Of a DNA stretch of 64,000 nucleotides, positions 1 to 11,170 are shown one piece after another. The position numbers were made by a program, and so were the translations under genes. Source of the stretch: Caenorhabditis remanei. Its lineage: Eukaryota > Nematoda > Chromadorea > Rhabditida > Rhabditidae. The notes under the pieces were generated by a model. The model did not search any database, was not told where the DNA came from, and saw only the letters and a program-made list of their open reading frames with translations. The stretch spans positions 8,494,001 to 8,558,000 of the forward strand of contig NC_071329.1 of the NCBI RefSeq assembly GCF_010183535.1, written 5' to 3'. How positions within the stretch are numbered: the first letter of the stretch is position 1; each line of letters starts with the position of its first letter.

Positions 1-266
1 ATTTCTTCGAACTTTTCCAACAACTCTCTGTGGAAAATTCTCATCGGCTCCAGAATCGCATCCGCCTCCTGTTCGCTGCATTTTGCTGTCAACTCCCCGA
101 GTTGCAACCTTGTTTCGTCCTCCACTTTGACGATGCTAGCGATAAGTTTAGTGAACTTCTTCACTTTCTTTCTTCTCTCCTTCACGCTCATTTGAGTTTC
201 CACAACAATCATCCGATCGTCGTCCACTTTCGACGTTGACTGCTTCGACGATGTTTTGTCGCTCAT
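1..266 (-). CDS. Partial gag-like ORF of an LTR retrotransposon (runs off left edge)
   Basis: A minus-strand ORF starts with ATG at 266-264 and stays open for 88 codons to the window edge. The start reads MSDKTSSKQS and the product is rich in Lys and Glu and looks alpha-helical (KERRKKVKKF, then ETRLQLGELTAK), as in capsid-type gag N-termini. It lies directly downstream of a leader with tandem repeats and an LTR-like segment, so I read it as the first ORF of an LTR retroelement. The superfamily is uncertain; BEL/Pao is plausible for a nematode but no diagnostic domain is visible in this fragment. A plus-strand ORF over the same stretch is a shadow. Confidence 0.55.
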   Translation of the reverse strand, partial: MSDKTSSKQSTSKVDDDRMIVVETQMSVKERRKKVKKFTKLIASIVKVEDETRLQLGELTAKCSEQEADAILEPMRIFHRELLEKFEE

Positions 267-422
267 CTTCTGCGTTGTTGTCCGTAAACTAAGTTTCTAT
301 TCAAAAACTGTTTACAACTCGTTGATTATCCAATCGACGAAAATTTTTCGATTTCTCCGATACTTCCTCCAAATTTCCACGTTATTCAACGCCAGAAACT
401 GCTGACAACCGGTAAATAATTT

Positions 423-575
423 CTCCGTTTATTCAAACCGAAGAAAAATAACCCAATTGATAGGATTGCTCGCCGATCCGTCCTCCGTTTATTCAAACCG
501 AAAGGACAATCAACAATCAATACACCGATTGATAGAATTTCCTGTCGATCCGTCCTACGTTTATTCAAACCGAAG
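423..575 (-). repeat. Three tandem ~60-70 bp leader repeats
   Basis: The core CCGTTTATTCAAACCGAA begins near 425, near 485 and (as ACGTTTATTCAAACCGAA) near 556, with shared flanks such as GATCCGTCC and GGACAATCAACAA. The array lies between the primer-binding-site-like sequence and the gag start, that is, in the 5' leader of the retroelement. Confidence 0.75.
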
Positions 576-627
576 GACAATCAACAAAATTTTCTAAAAA
601 CCAGGAAGAAACAACGAAAAAACTATA

Positions 628-645
628 GACACGGTTCGGCCCCCA
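628..645 (-). other. Candidate tRNA primer-binding site
   Basis: Read on the minus strand this is TGGGGGCCGAACCGTGTC. It starts with the TGG expected opposite a tRNA CCA end and sits 3 nt inside the end of the LTR-like segment. I did not match it to a specific tRNA. Confidence 0.45.
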
Positions 646-648
646 AGT

Positions 649-1398
649 TGCCCGCGTACGAATACGGGGTGGTAGGGTCCTGATAAAATAAGACGACAAA
701 TACACAGTTTCTTACAATAAATTTACTTTATTGCAAGAAAATACAATAAGAGAGCGTAACTTACAAAACAAAAGTCAAAAGCACAAACGCTAAAATTAGA
801 ACTAACTCTGAAAGCCAACCGACTTCAGAAAACTACTTTTGCCACGTGGAGTACACGTGTCCACGTGAACTGACGCGCTGAGGTTACGGTAGGCGCGTGA
901 GCCTTTGGCGGAGTGTCGTTGCGTATTTATTGTGAGGACTCGGAGAACTACAGGGTTATGAGGGTACCTTGCCACCGGCAACTCAGAAGCATTACAAAAG
1001 AAAAAGAAGAGAGAAAACGTACCTTCTGATCCAAGACTTTTTGGGTTTGTGATGGTGCATCTGGAGCATAGCCAGAGGTGATAATATAGACACTTTAGCA
1101 AGAGGGTCCATTTTTTTCAGAAGGTTATCTTATCATGAATGTTTTCAAAATATGACGAAGGCTGTGAAAGCCGACGCCTTTTCGGACCTTTCGAATGTGG
1201 GAGGAGCCTTCTTTTTTCACAGCTCTCTTTTCCAAAGGAAGAAGACGTTTGGGAGGGAAAAGATGGAAAAGGAGAAGAAGAAGGACCCGGTTGAGAGATA
1301 CTCTTCTTTTTTTGCCCGGAGAGCACTAATTTTTGACAAGACCCTTCCCGAAACAAGAAACTTCTCGGGTCCTTTCCATTTTTTGACTTTTTGTCACA
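649..1398 (-). repeat. Putative 5' LTR of the edge retroelement
   Basis: On the minus strand the segment would run from TGTGACAAAA (about 1398) to CGCGGGCA (649), giving TG...CA ends and about 750 bp. It has an AATAAA near its 3' part (plus TTTATT at 728-733), as expected for R-U5, and adjoins the primer-binding-site-like sequence. The inner end is better supported than the outer one, which could lie anywhere from about 1395 to 1470, because the second LTR is outside the window. ORFs inside it are treated as chance. Confidence 0.4.
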
Positions 1399-1399
1399 C

Positions 1400-3870
1400 C
1401 CTGCCCTCTCTCTAAATTGGCTCGACTGATACGAGTTGGGACAGGACATCCGGGTATGCACACAATTTCACACTGAGCACGTTTTTGAAACGGGGTTTTC
1501 CACTTGGAACCGGGATCTTTTTGGTGCGGAAGGGTGGGGGAGAGAGTACAAGAAAAGTCTCAGAATTTGGAAATCTGGGGGTTCCGATGACGTAAATCGT
1601 GACGAATGATGGTAGAAAAGGGAAACTTCGGTTCGAATTCGGGTTGTTCTATTTTAAACTTTTGATTTTCGAAAGAGTGAGAAAATGTGGTGGTTGGAAA
1701 AACAGGGGTACTGCTTGAAACATGGGAAAGTAGAAATGTGGGATATCTGAAATTCATGTACATACCAGTTATCAGGTGGAGGTTCCAATACCGTAATTTG
1801 GTAAAAGCATCATAGTTCTCCAACTGAACAATATTCCTCAACCAGTCATCTAAAATACTAAAACAACAAGCAAAAACCGAAGGCATTAGAGTCTCACTTA
1901 TTAGAGATTGAATTCACTCTAGTCTTTACAATTGTCTAAAATAAATTACCTGAAATGAAAGTTTAAGAAATAGATCATTTTTTACAAAAAAAGGCGTTTC
2001 ATAATGAAGTTGTTCAAAGCTTTATAGACCATTTCTGAAAGAATGAAATCATAATTCTCAATTCGATAAAAACGGCTCGTTATGGTAATCTCAATGTTCA
2101 ATACATTCTAGGAATTCAAAAATGTCAAAACTGCACTTCAAAATCACCTTCATTTTTGTCTCTTATGAATTCATATTCTGATATAGATAGAACTAAAACT
2201 CTTATCCTTTCCGAATAACAAAAATGGATAATTTCCCACGAGTCGACATCTCTCTATCTCTCTCTCTCACTCTCGTCACACTTGATTTTGTTTCCATCTG
2301 AGTTCACAAGACTCTATCCTCTCAATTTTTATGCTAATCAGTGCTGAGAAAAACGAGAACTCGATTCATGATCACCCTCTCCTTCTACATTTTCCTGAAG
2401 ACGTCACTTAGGTTTTCTCGTTCATTGAAAGGCCAGAGGACATGGAAGAGAATCGGAAATGGATTGTTTCTTGAAATACGATATCAGTTAAAGGAGCAGC
2501 AAGTTCGGAGTGCGCGCAGAAAATTTTTGTTGTTTGAATAATTCAAAGAAGGATTGGAAGAAGAAGAGAAAAGAGATGAGGTATGGATGAAAAAATGAAG
2601 AAGGAAGAAGAAGAAGAAAAGTACGAGATGATAGAGTTAAGGTGTGACAAAAGACAACTTGAATCACTTTTCAAAAACTGAAATTCAATCAGAAATTATG
2701 CATATTGAGTTGTATCTACGTGACTATCGTCTAGCCCTCTTCATCGGAAGTGAGCATTTTTGCACCGGTGTTTATCAGATAACGAATTCGTAGGAACGTC
2801 CTAAGAACACTTCCTGCTAGATAATATTTAGAATATATTTTTCAGATTTTCATACGCTGGTTTGACGAATAAAAAACGAGATTATAAAAATCTAAACAGA
2901 AATTCCAAATCAAGAAACGAACAGAAATGATAATATCCAAGTGTTTTTTTTTGAGTTTCAGTACGATAAAATCTCAAAATAAAGAGCATCTACTCGGACA
3001 TGGTGGCTTCTTCCAAATGATTGAATAGAATAGATTTTGTTAAACGAAAAGAGAAATTGCGTGATGTATTCCGGAACTCTTGACTAGTGTTACGCTTCTT
3101 TCTTCTCGATCTTTTGCTCGCTGAAACCGAACGGATTGGTCAAAAATCAAAGGAAAAGGTATCGGAAAACTAATAAAAAAAAGTGTGATATGTGTGGTGG
3201 CTGTTCAAAAGAGACAAGAGAGTGTCTCATCATCAGTTGGGAGTACTCAATGATACGTGATAACACATAAATTGTTGAAGCCTTCTCACATTCTCATGGG
3301 ATACTCGGATCCCAGTCTCTTTCTTTTTCTTCTCAATCAGAACTAATCCTTAACCGATTCAAAACTGGGGGCACCTGCTCTCATCTCATCTGTGTGTTAC
3401 AACATTTCAGGCGGGTCCGCTTTTGACAAATCACTGATAAATCACCCTCGAAAAAAGAGAAATTTTGAACTTTTTCTCTTGAGAAGAACTTTTCCTCTAA
3501 AGCAGGGATCATGGTTGACATGACAAGAATGTTTTGACAAATGAGCATGTTCTCAGTGATTTTCAGACTCTTCTTTTTTTTCAGAAATACCCATCACTCA
3601 CTTTCAAAAGGAACACAAACATTTGAAGGTTTTTGACATTTTAAAAACAAGAAAACGTGAACGGATTCTTAAAACTGATAATTCCAAGTTGAGAACAGTG
3701 AGGGAATCTGAGAGAAAATATATGATGAAACATAAAAAGAGATCTGAGATTGACTTCGTTAAAACTGTGACAAAAAGCTAAGAATATGAAAATTGATTCG
3801 GACTCGCGATATGGTGGATTGTCAGTTGAAAAATTCTATATTTAAATATCAACTGAATGCATAAAAAGTT
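1400..3870. other. Non-coding, no gene recognised
   Basis: Short ORFs on both strands here lack splice continuity, conserved motifs or coding texture. Apart from purine-rich stretches (about 2540-2640) I see no feature. Confidence 0.6.
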
Positions 3871-3875
3871 TTCTA

Positions 3876-3928
<53 letters not shown>
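3876..3928. repeat. (TA)n microsatellite
   Basis: About 26 uninterrupted TA dinucleotides. A minus-strand ORF through it with repeated Ile-Tyr is an artefact of the repeat. Confidence 0.95.
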
Positions 3929-3930
<2 letters not shown>

Positions 3931-4082
3931 ACGACTTACAACAAAGATTCCATTTTTAAAAAATAAAAAGAGCACAAATTGCTAAGATAACAGAACAAAG
4001 CTAATCAGTTGGAGCAGCCTCATTATGAAGAGAGTTGAAAAAGAGTAATTGCTAATTAGTTCGGAGATTCATATTCTTCATA

Positions 4083-4271
4083 CTTGTCAAATCACGGGCC
4101 GGCCCGCGGGCCGGCCCGGGCCGGGCCCTCTGAAAATTTCAGGGCCCGGGCCGGCCCGCAGGGCCCGCAGCAAGCTTTTTTTTTCAATATTTTGACGGGC
4201 CGGCCCGGGCCAGCCCGGGATGGGCCGGGCCGGAAGATTTTTTTAGCGCGCCCGGCCCGGCCCGTGACAAG
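4083..4271. mobile_element. GC-rich palindromic MITE, intact copy
   Basis: A 189-bp element is flanked by TA on both sides (4081-4082 and 4272-4273). Its termini are inverted, beginning CTTGTCA and running into CACGGGCCGG; the left end has an extra AAT. The body is made of GGGCCGGCCC-type palindromes separated by a TCAATATTTTGA stretch and two short AT segments. The composition is far more GC-rich than the surrounding DNA. TA duplication and inverted termini suggest a Tc1/mariner-type non-autonomous element. A second copy in opposite orientation lies at 9875-10488. Confidence 0.8.
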
Positions 4272-4273
4272 TA

Positions 4274-7053
4274 TGATATTCTTAGATTCAGACTCTATAC
4301 TTTCCACTCAGCAAACATCAACTTCCTTTTGTTATTCACTTTAATAATCATTGATTTTCAAATGATTTGCAAAATTATATTATTTATCAAAACAATATAA
4401 TTCGTAAATCCCAAATGATTTGTGTTTAATTGAATTCTGTTTTCAGATTATATCTGAAAATTGGAATCCTTCCTGGTGGAATGATAGCAGGATATCAAAA
4501 AAACTAAACCAGTTCAGTCAAGAAATTTTGATGAATTCATCTGAAACAGTGAAGCAGATCCTTCAATAAAGTCGTGCAGTGCTCAAGTTTCACGGTCAGC
4601 ACATCAGTTGTTCCTCGAGAAAAATTTGAAAATTTCTATATAAACCTTGCTGCCAAAATGCTTTTAAAAAGCATCTTCAAAATCCGCTAATGTGATTTGC
4701 AGCCTTATTTTGCTGTCCGTTCATATGCAGAAGTATTCAAATATTCTGATCATGTGCTAGATCCTGACCTAGTTACCAGAAAGCATACCAAACAAAAAGT
4801 TGTCTAAATTCAATAATAGTTCAATCAAAAACTCAGCTTTATTATAGTTTAGCCTCTCTATTTGATTCTCCGAATTCAATTCTCTCTCGCTCCAACAAAA
4901 ATAATAAAAACCTCGATGCATAATACCTTCATTTACCTGTTCCGATAATTGTAGTGATACTTTCTTGGGAATTCAAATGGCATTTCTGTATAGATAGAAA
5001 TAGTAAATAGAGATTCAGATGAAAACGGAATAAACTAAAAGAAAACAGAAGTCTTCTTTAATTCACACTTGCTAATTTCCTCCCCTGAAATCTCGCAAAA
5101 AGTGAAATTCTCTGGGGAAGAAGATCGAGAAGAAGAAAATCAGGGGAAGAGGAAAAGTTTCAAAGCGATAAAAAAAGAAGAAAAAGATAAAAATGGTAAG
5201 AAACAAATTGAATCTGTTTTCGGCAGTGAGAGAGAGAGTTTGACATAATCTAATAAATTGTCAGAAGGCCGGAGTAAGAAAAAAAAACAATTTTCTCTCA
5301 ATTGAGGTTGTTTCTGTTCCAACTGGTCCAAGATTCTCTTTTTTATCTTTTGAAACTACCTTTCTTCCAGGAGAAAAAAGCTGGAAGAAGACGAGGGAGA
5401 GAGACCGCCAATAAAGTTTTCAAATAGAATTAGTTGTGTTTTTCCTGTGTTGTTGATGAAAGAAAAAAGAACTGAGGAGGGCCTTTGAACAAGCAAAAAA
5501 CGACGAACGCTAATTACTCAAATTGACATATGCAAACTGATTTCTTTTCTTTCTTTTGGTCATTACACAGATTTCACGTCATTACTTTTATTGTTTCTTT
5601 TCGCTGCGTTTTTACAGAAATCACTTTGATTTTGCATGGAAAGGTTGAAAGACAAGTCTCATTTGAAATCTCATTTGAAATGCGTCAAAGGTGCACCAGA
5701 ACTTTGGTGTGTTCGATTCAGGCTTCGATTTAGACTTTCAAACTTCAGTCCAAAAAATCATGTTGATCTTTCATGGAATTCACAAAAAGAACTTTTCATG
5801 GAAAAATGGTTCATTACGATCCATTCTAGGAGTTATGAGTCAACTAACGAGGTGACGTCATTCGAAAATTGTGAGTAGAGTCAATGGTTTTCAGAGATGA
5901 GTAATAGAAGCAACTGAGCCTGAATTCCCGTAAAAAGTCTAAAAATAATATATTGATACGGTAGTTTTTATGGAGAAGTCTGCATTGGAACTGGTTCCAG
6001 TGTGTTTGGAACGAATTCCTGCAGCAGTGTTTCCCATTTTTCAATGAATGAATTAGAAACGAGAAGTTTAGAATTGCTTGAGATAAATTCGAGACAGATG
6101 GGGTATTCAAGATATCTAATGAAGCAATTATATACTGCTTCATTCCTTAAGTTTTTAGTCCGGCACAAAAGAAAATCTCAACAAAAAGAACTCACTTGTT
6201 ATCAATATCCGTATTCGTTGTTGCAATAACAGCAATCGAAGTTGGAGGAGCAGGGAATACGGTAACATGTTCGGAGAAACCGACTTGTTTCATGTGTAAA
6301 AAGTTTGGAATAAAGAAAAGAGAATCAACTAGATGACGAACCGATTGACGACAACGAAGAAGAGGAAGAATACATGTGTGAGCAGCACAGCAGCGGGAGC
6401 AGCAACCTTCGAAACTCCACCCTCTGAGACGAGGAGCCGGAAGAAAAAGAGCTGTGCAGGACGACGAGGAGCACAGAAAAGACGAATCATGATTGAGGTA
6501 CTCACTCGGCCCCCATGAGCCTCCTCCAACCACACAAAAAACTTGTTTTGACTATTTATGTACGTCGTCGTCTTGTCAGGTTTTCAATTACAGCCCCGCC
6601 TCCAGACAGCCATGCAGTTTTTCCGCCTATTTTGCTGTAATTCGATAGAGAAATGGGCACTGAAGAAAGCTAGGCGAAAAAATTGAAAAATCTGAAGTCG
6701 AAGAAGAGTGCACGACTCAAACACTCATCGGTAATCCCTTGATGAAGAATGACCTCTATTTCTTCGTTTTTTCCTGCTTTTCCCAGGGTCAAAAGTTGAA
6801 CTTCTCGTCTAGTTCAACCAATTCAGGAAACTGGATACGGATTCGACGTGGATTAGAATAAGAAAAAAAGACGAGGAGTTCCCTGTGTGAGAACATAGAG
6901 CTTGCAATCTGCAGGAGGCTCTAATTACTTCTTCCGTGAGAAATAGGAAACGTTGAACTGAGGATTATTTTTTGGGAAAACGAGAAAAAGAAAAAAAGAA
7001 ACAACAATGAAAAAACTAATTAGCAACAGAACAAGAACAACTTCCAATTATGA
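4274..7053. other. Non-coding, no gene recognised
   Basis: This stretch downstream of dph-5 has scattered short ORFs, for example at 5530-6230 and the arginine/serine-rich ones at 6190-6535. None shows a family motif or a consistent exon chain. I leave it unannotated. Confidence 0.55.
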
Positions 7054-8057
7054 TTATGGCTTGAACGTTTCCAACATGTCAACTTCCAATGGATGAGTCT
7101 CTCCAGGAATGATCAACGAGTGCAATGGTTCGCCCATCTCCATCTCGCTCATTTCCTTCATACTGCAGTATACGATCTTCTGATTGTCCCATCCGACTCT
7201 TGCCAATCCAACAACCATCGTATTCTTGTTGTATGCACACTCTTCTCCCTTGGCTTTTCGTCGCTCACAGATGGTTAACAGCTGGCTCGCTGCCTCCGAA
7301 CATTTTTGATACCTTGCAGGCTCGAAAATCTTCCGACCGCGCATCATGTTCTCAACAGTTTGCTCTTTGGTTTTAATGTCCAACAAGCATAACGTGTGCA
7401 TTCCACGTTGACGATTCAGAGCAATTTTATCGTAGTAGCTTTCCGGTTGCCATTCATCAGTCCACATCACAATTGAGACAGTTTCCCCGAAATTGTATAA
7501 CTGAAGACCACAGCATCCAACGGCGTTCATGATAGATGCATTGTGAATTACACGAACCTGGAAAAAAGATGTTCGTTTTCATAAGTTCTGATCGAGATAT
7601 GTTAGTTGCGTGCAGTTTTTAACATTTAAATCGAAACGATAACCATTTTGAAAGCTGCGCGCATATACAGAATCGAATTTCTTCTCAAATTACCGGAATA
7701 TTCTGTTGCTTAGCACGAAGAACTAGATCAGCATGAGTCGTGGCTCCAAATGGATCTCCGACAACAAGAAGAGCGACGTCTTCTTTATCTGCTCCTTTCA
7801 GAATAGCGTCTGATTCTTGTTCGACAATCGTCCGATCTGCTTCTATCACTTCTCTGCCATAGAACTTTTCGAGATTAGTTTTATCCAGTCCGTAGCATAA
7901 GATACTCGTGTAGGCTTCGAGATGAACACGTGCGCAATTTCTTGAAAGGAAAAGATATATTTGTTTATTTTTTCATTTCTCACTTGACAATGTTCAACCC
8001 TTTGACAGTGATATCTTCGACGTCACCAAGACCTAATCCGATTAAATAGAAAACCAT
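7054..8057 (-). CDS. dph-5: Diphthine methyl ester synthase (DPH5 family)
   Basis: The product is an S-adenosylmethionine-dependent methyltransferase of the diphthamide pathway, which modifies a histidine of elongation factor 2 in the cytosol. Exons are 8057-7984, 7940-7694 and 7557-7054, giving 274 residues, the usual family length. The N-terminus reads [20 protein letters not shown] with the glycine-rich loop. Later come [15 protein letters not shown] and the [20 protein letters not shown] segment, all hallmarks of DPH5. Splice phases agree at both introns (43 and 136 nt). The start is only 219 bp downstream of the PIGM stop on the same strand, which suggests a shared operon. Confidence 0.95.
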
Positions 8058-8276
8058 CTGTAAACATATATAAATTGGATCAATTGAATATAGAATGAAA
8101 AAAAGAAAATAAACGGTAACAGCCATCCGATGAAATCACCATTTCGAAAAAAAAGGTGTAGAAAGAACAAGATAATTTATAAAGTGAAAATATACACTCA
8201 TTTGAGAATAAATACTAAAGCTGGTAAAGGGGATAACAAGTTAGGTTTACAGAGATCATTTGTCTAAAATTCACAG

Positions 8277-9629
8277 CTACTCGGTTTTCTGTTTTTCAAT
8301 TGGTACATAATGAATGATTATTTGTTTAAGAATAACCGAGTTCGTAACCAGGAAGAGACATGAAGCGAGGAACATCAAGAAGAACGTATCCCATCCTTGG
8401 AACTCGAATAGGTAAGCTGTCAGAAGCCAGATTCCCTGAGTAACGAACCACGCGGCCAGCAAAGTCAGAGCACGTGTACGGGAAAACTGAAAAAAAATGA
8501 AGGATGAAAATATAATTGAGTGAGCACTCACCGTGATCTTATGCGCTAACAAAGGAAGCAGAACGATGTACCAGACGAAATATTGGCTGGTACAAACTTT
8601 GTTGAAAGTGACGAACGCAAATGTGGTAATGAACCAACAGAATGGTAAATCATCATAATGCTTGAAAGCGAAGAACACTGTCAAAACAAGTTGTGGGATG
8701 AATGCGCCTAATCCAATGAGCTGTGACACCGTTGGATTTGATTCGTAGAGGTACAGAAGGTAGAAGTAGGGAGAGAAGTTATGAGCGAGATCACGTCGTT
8801 TAATATGATAGATCAGGTATTCGTCAAGGAACAATTGTCCGTAGATTTGGAAGAAAAATGCGACGACGACACCGAAGGATATGAGTGTAATCTGAAAATT
8901 CATGAATTTATATTTTGAATATTTGAAAAAATTACCAGAACGTAAACGAATCCTTTCCAATTTGTGACCAAGCTCTTAGCTCTCGATACGATGTCTTTTT
9001 CAGCTCCGAATGAGGATAGACTCAAGAAAACAGATGGAAGATAAATGATTGGATAAATCTTCAATTGGATTGCCAGAGCTCCATGAACTAATGCTGCAGA
9101 TTTCCAATATCCTTTTTGAAGTAGTACAATATTCAGTAGAACAACAGCTGATACAATTGACTCTGCATTTCCTCTGGCTGAGATGATTGCTGTCAGTGGA
9201 TTTGCAAGCCAGTAAAGTACAACATTTATCGTTTGATCACTTTCCATTTCGCTGCGATCATCACCCTTCGTTTTATTCAGATCGTTCTCCATAATTTTGA
9301 AATAGAGAAGTGCCACAATGATATCGAAAATACAGAAGAGAATCTTTCCGTAATCTGGGATATTGACGACTGGGAGGAGAATCCATGCCAGTGCTGGAGT
9401 ATACCGATATGTTGCTCGGTCGAATGGGCTTCCTCCTTTCGATACATGTTTTGCGGCATCAGAAAAAACATGGTAATCGATGTCAGTGAAGTTTACCTGA
9501 AAGCAAAAAGTATTTATTATTATGGTTCCATTATTATTAGTTATTCACCTTGAATAGGTAATCGTGAATGTGAGCATAAAGAATTAAAGTAACTCTCGCA
9601 ATGAATGCGACCAAAAGTATCTGAAACAT
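8277..9629 (-). CDS. GPI alpha-1,4-mannosyltransferase I (PIGM)
   Basis: This ER membrane enzyme adds the first mannose to GPI-anchor precursors from dolichol-phosphate-mannose. Exons are 9629-9549, 9496-8936, 8891-8532 and 8486-8277, giving 403 residues with many hydrophobic segments. The luminal loop after the first membrane segment has the DXD motif in FTDIDYHVFSDAAKHV, followed by RATYRYTPALAW, as in PIGM. Later segments include NWKGFVYVL and DEYLIYHIKRRDLAHNFSPY. I chose the ATG at 9629 because it is in frame with, and directly upstream of, the first hydrophobic segment (MFQILLVAFIARV). It is the likely upstream gene of an operon with dph-5. Confidence 0.93.
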
Positions 9630-9872
9630 GCATACTATAACACTGCAGTGTGCTAGAATCAATAACCCTATTCCTTGTGAAAGTTTCGTTTTTTACAAAA
9701 CTTCGAACACATTGCATTGGTAGAATTCAGTTATTTTAACACAGGAATAAGCAGAAAATCGAAAAATGTTTTATTAAAAATTTTATTTGCAAGCGCGCTC
9801 TGTTGCGAAATTTTTTTAGTGGGAGTTTGAAATACGTTTTTCTATAGATTTCTACAGCATCATGTTTTTTCA
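9630..9872. promoter_or_regulatory. Upstream region of PIGM/dph-5
   Basis: Short AT-rich region between the PIGM start and the interrupted MITE. Any promoter must lie here or beyond the MITE. No specific element is recognised. Confidence 0.35.
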
Positions 9873-9953
9873 TACTTGTCACGGGCCGGGCCGGGCCCGC
9901 TAAAAAAATCTTCCGGCCCGGCCCGGTCGGCCCGTCAAAATATTGAAAAAAAA

Positions 9954-10396
9954 TTTTTCGTCGTTTTCCCATTGTTTTTTCGTTTACTACTTTATGGCAA
10001 ACATATTATTGATTAGAAATTATAAAAAGACAACAAGTGCAAACGGAGATTGTCAGAATAAGTTATTTTGTCACTATTATCGAAATAAACAAGTTCCGAC
10101 ATTTTTTCCTCGTCGGTGGTTGCGGACTCAAGCCAAAATTATCAAATTTTGGCTTGAGTCCGCAAACACCGAGGGGGAAAAAATGTCGGAACTTTTTTGT
10201 TGCGACAATATAAACTTTGAGCCTCTCAAAGTCTCTGTGATGATCAGCCGATGATCAGAATCAGGATCAAGAACTTGCTGGAGACTTCTGAAAGTAGTCT
10301 AATCGAATCCCCCGACCTTGATTTAGTATAGACCGAAGAAAAAATTTAATTTCCAAGACTCTCAATTCTATTTTTCAAAAATAATTTTTTGGTTCC
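9954..10396. mobile_element. Insertion inside the MITE
   Basis: About 443 bp of AT-rich sequence, absent from the other MITE copy, splits this one. It contains the large hairpin at 10091-10195. No ORF of note, no clear terminal repeats and no unambiguous target duplication are visible, so its class is unknown. Confidence 0.6.
10091..10195. repeat. Long near-perfect inverted repeat (foldback)
   Basis: Two arms of about 50 nt face each other with a 4-nt loop near 10142. The left arm begins AAGTTCCGACATTTTTTCC and ends GGACTCAAGCCAAAATT; the right arm is its reverse complement with only a few mismatches. It would form a stable cruciform in DNA or a hairpin in RNA. Confidence 0.9.
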
Positions 10397-10496
10397 GGGC
10401 CCTGCGGGCCGGCCCGGGCCCTGAAATTTTCAGCGGGCCCGGCCCGGCCCGGGCCGGGCCAAAACGGGCCGGCCCGTGATTTGACAAGTATGTGTT

Positions 10497-11170
10497 TTTT
10501 GTACTTTTGTAAAATATTTTATTTCATTTAATGCAATCTGTGCTATAGTTATCTGATTTTTTTTGTTGGATGCAAAAAGCATACAGAACTGCACAAATGT
10601 AGTTCTCATTTTCAGCTCTTCTTTGCGAGTAGTCGCCGAAAACCATAACTTCCACAAATTCATCAAAGGATTTCAAAGAGAAATTTAATGCATATTTGTT
10701 GTTATTCTCCTATAATGCAGCAAGACGCAGAGAATTTTCAAAATCATCAAAAGTCTAAAAAAAGAGTATTGTCCAACGAAGACGCAGAGAATTTTCTGCC
10801 TCTTTCGCTGGTTTCTCTACGTCTCGCAGTCTCCCATGCTATTCTAGCAACTTTAATCTGCGACTCTAGCCGCTTTAAAACTATTTCATCTGTTCGTTTC
10901 GATTTTCCGCGCTACATTCGACTTCTTTTCTTCCCTAAAAATTAAAAAACACATTTTTCAACATTCTTTGTAGTCTTTTCTCATCCCTATCACCTGAAAC
11001 CAGACTGTATAGTCATCCGAAGACAGTCAATAACAGCAGAGACATAGACAGTCAAAGAGTTAGATACTGGAGACCCCACTCGTATATTTTGATTGTATAC
11101 TCTCTTTTGATGGCAATATCCTACGTAGCTCTCATTCGGAACTCATCTTAACGTCTTTCTAGGTATAATA
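10497..11170. other. Intergenic, no gene recognised
   Basis: Upstream of the 506-residue gene. Contains a short duplication around GACGCAGAGAATTTTC (near 10726 and 10780). The ORF at 10688-10945 has no recognisable features. Confidence 0.5.

Larger units (their letters stand above)
9875..10488. mobile_element. GC-rich palindromic MITE, second copy, interrupted
   Basis: The left part (9875-9953) and the right part (10397-10488) together match the intact copy at 4083-4271 in reverse orientation, flanked by TA at 9873-9874 and 10489-10490. The two parts are separated by about 440 bp of unrelated AT-rich DNA, inserted at the A-run after the TCAAAATATTGA stretch. A few bases of the parent element near the right junction are missing. 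Confidence 0.8.

Noticed and set aside
802..1461. Minus-strand ORFs of about 100 codons
   Set aside because: They overlap the LTR-like segment and have no family features or splice context.
4084..4344. Pro/Gly/Ala/Arg-rich ORFs on both strands
   Set aside because: They are translations of the GGGCCGGCCC palindromes of a MITE.
6192..6535. Overlapping Ser/Cys/Leu-rich ORFs on both strands
   Set aside because: GC-rich patch with no conserved motif and no neighbouring exons in phase.
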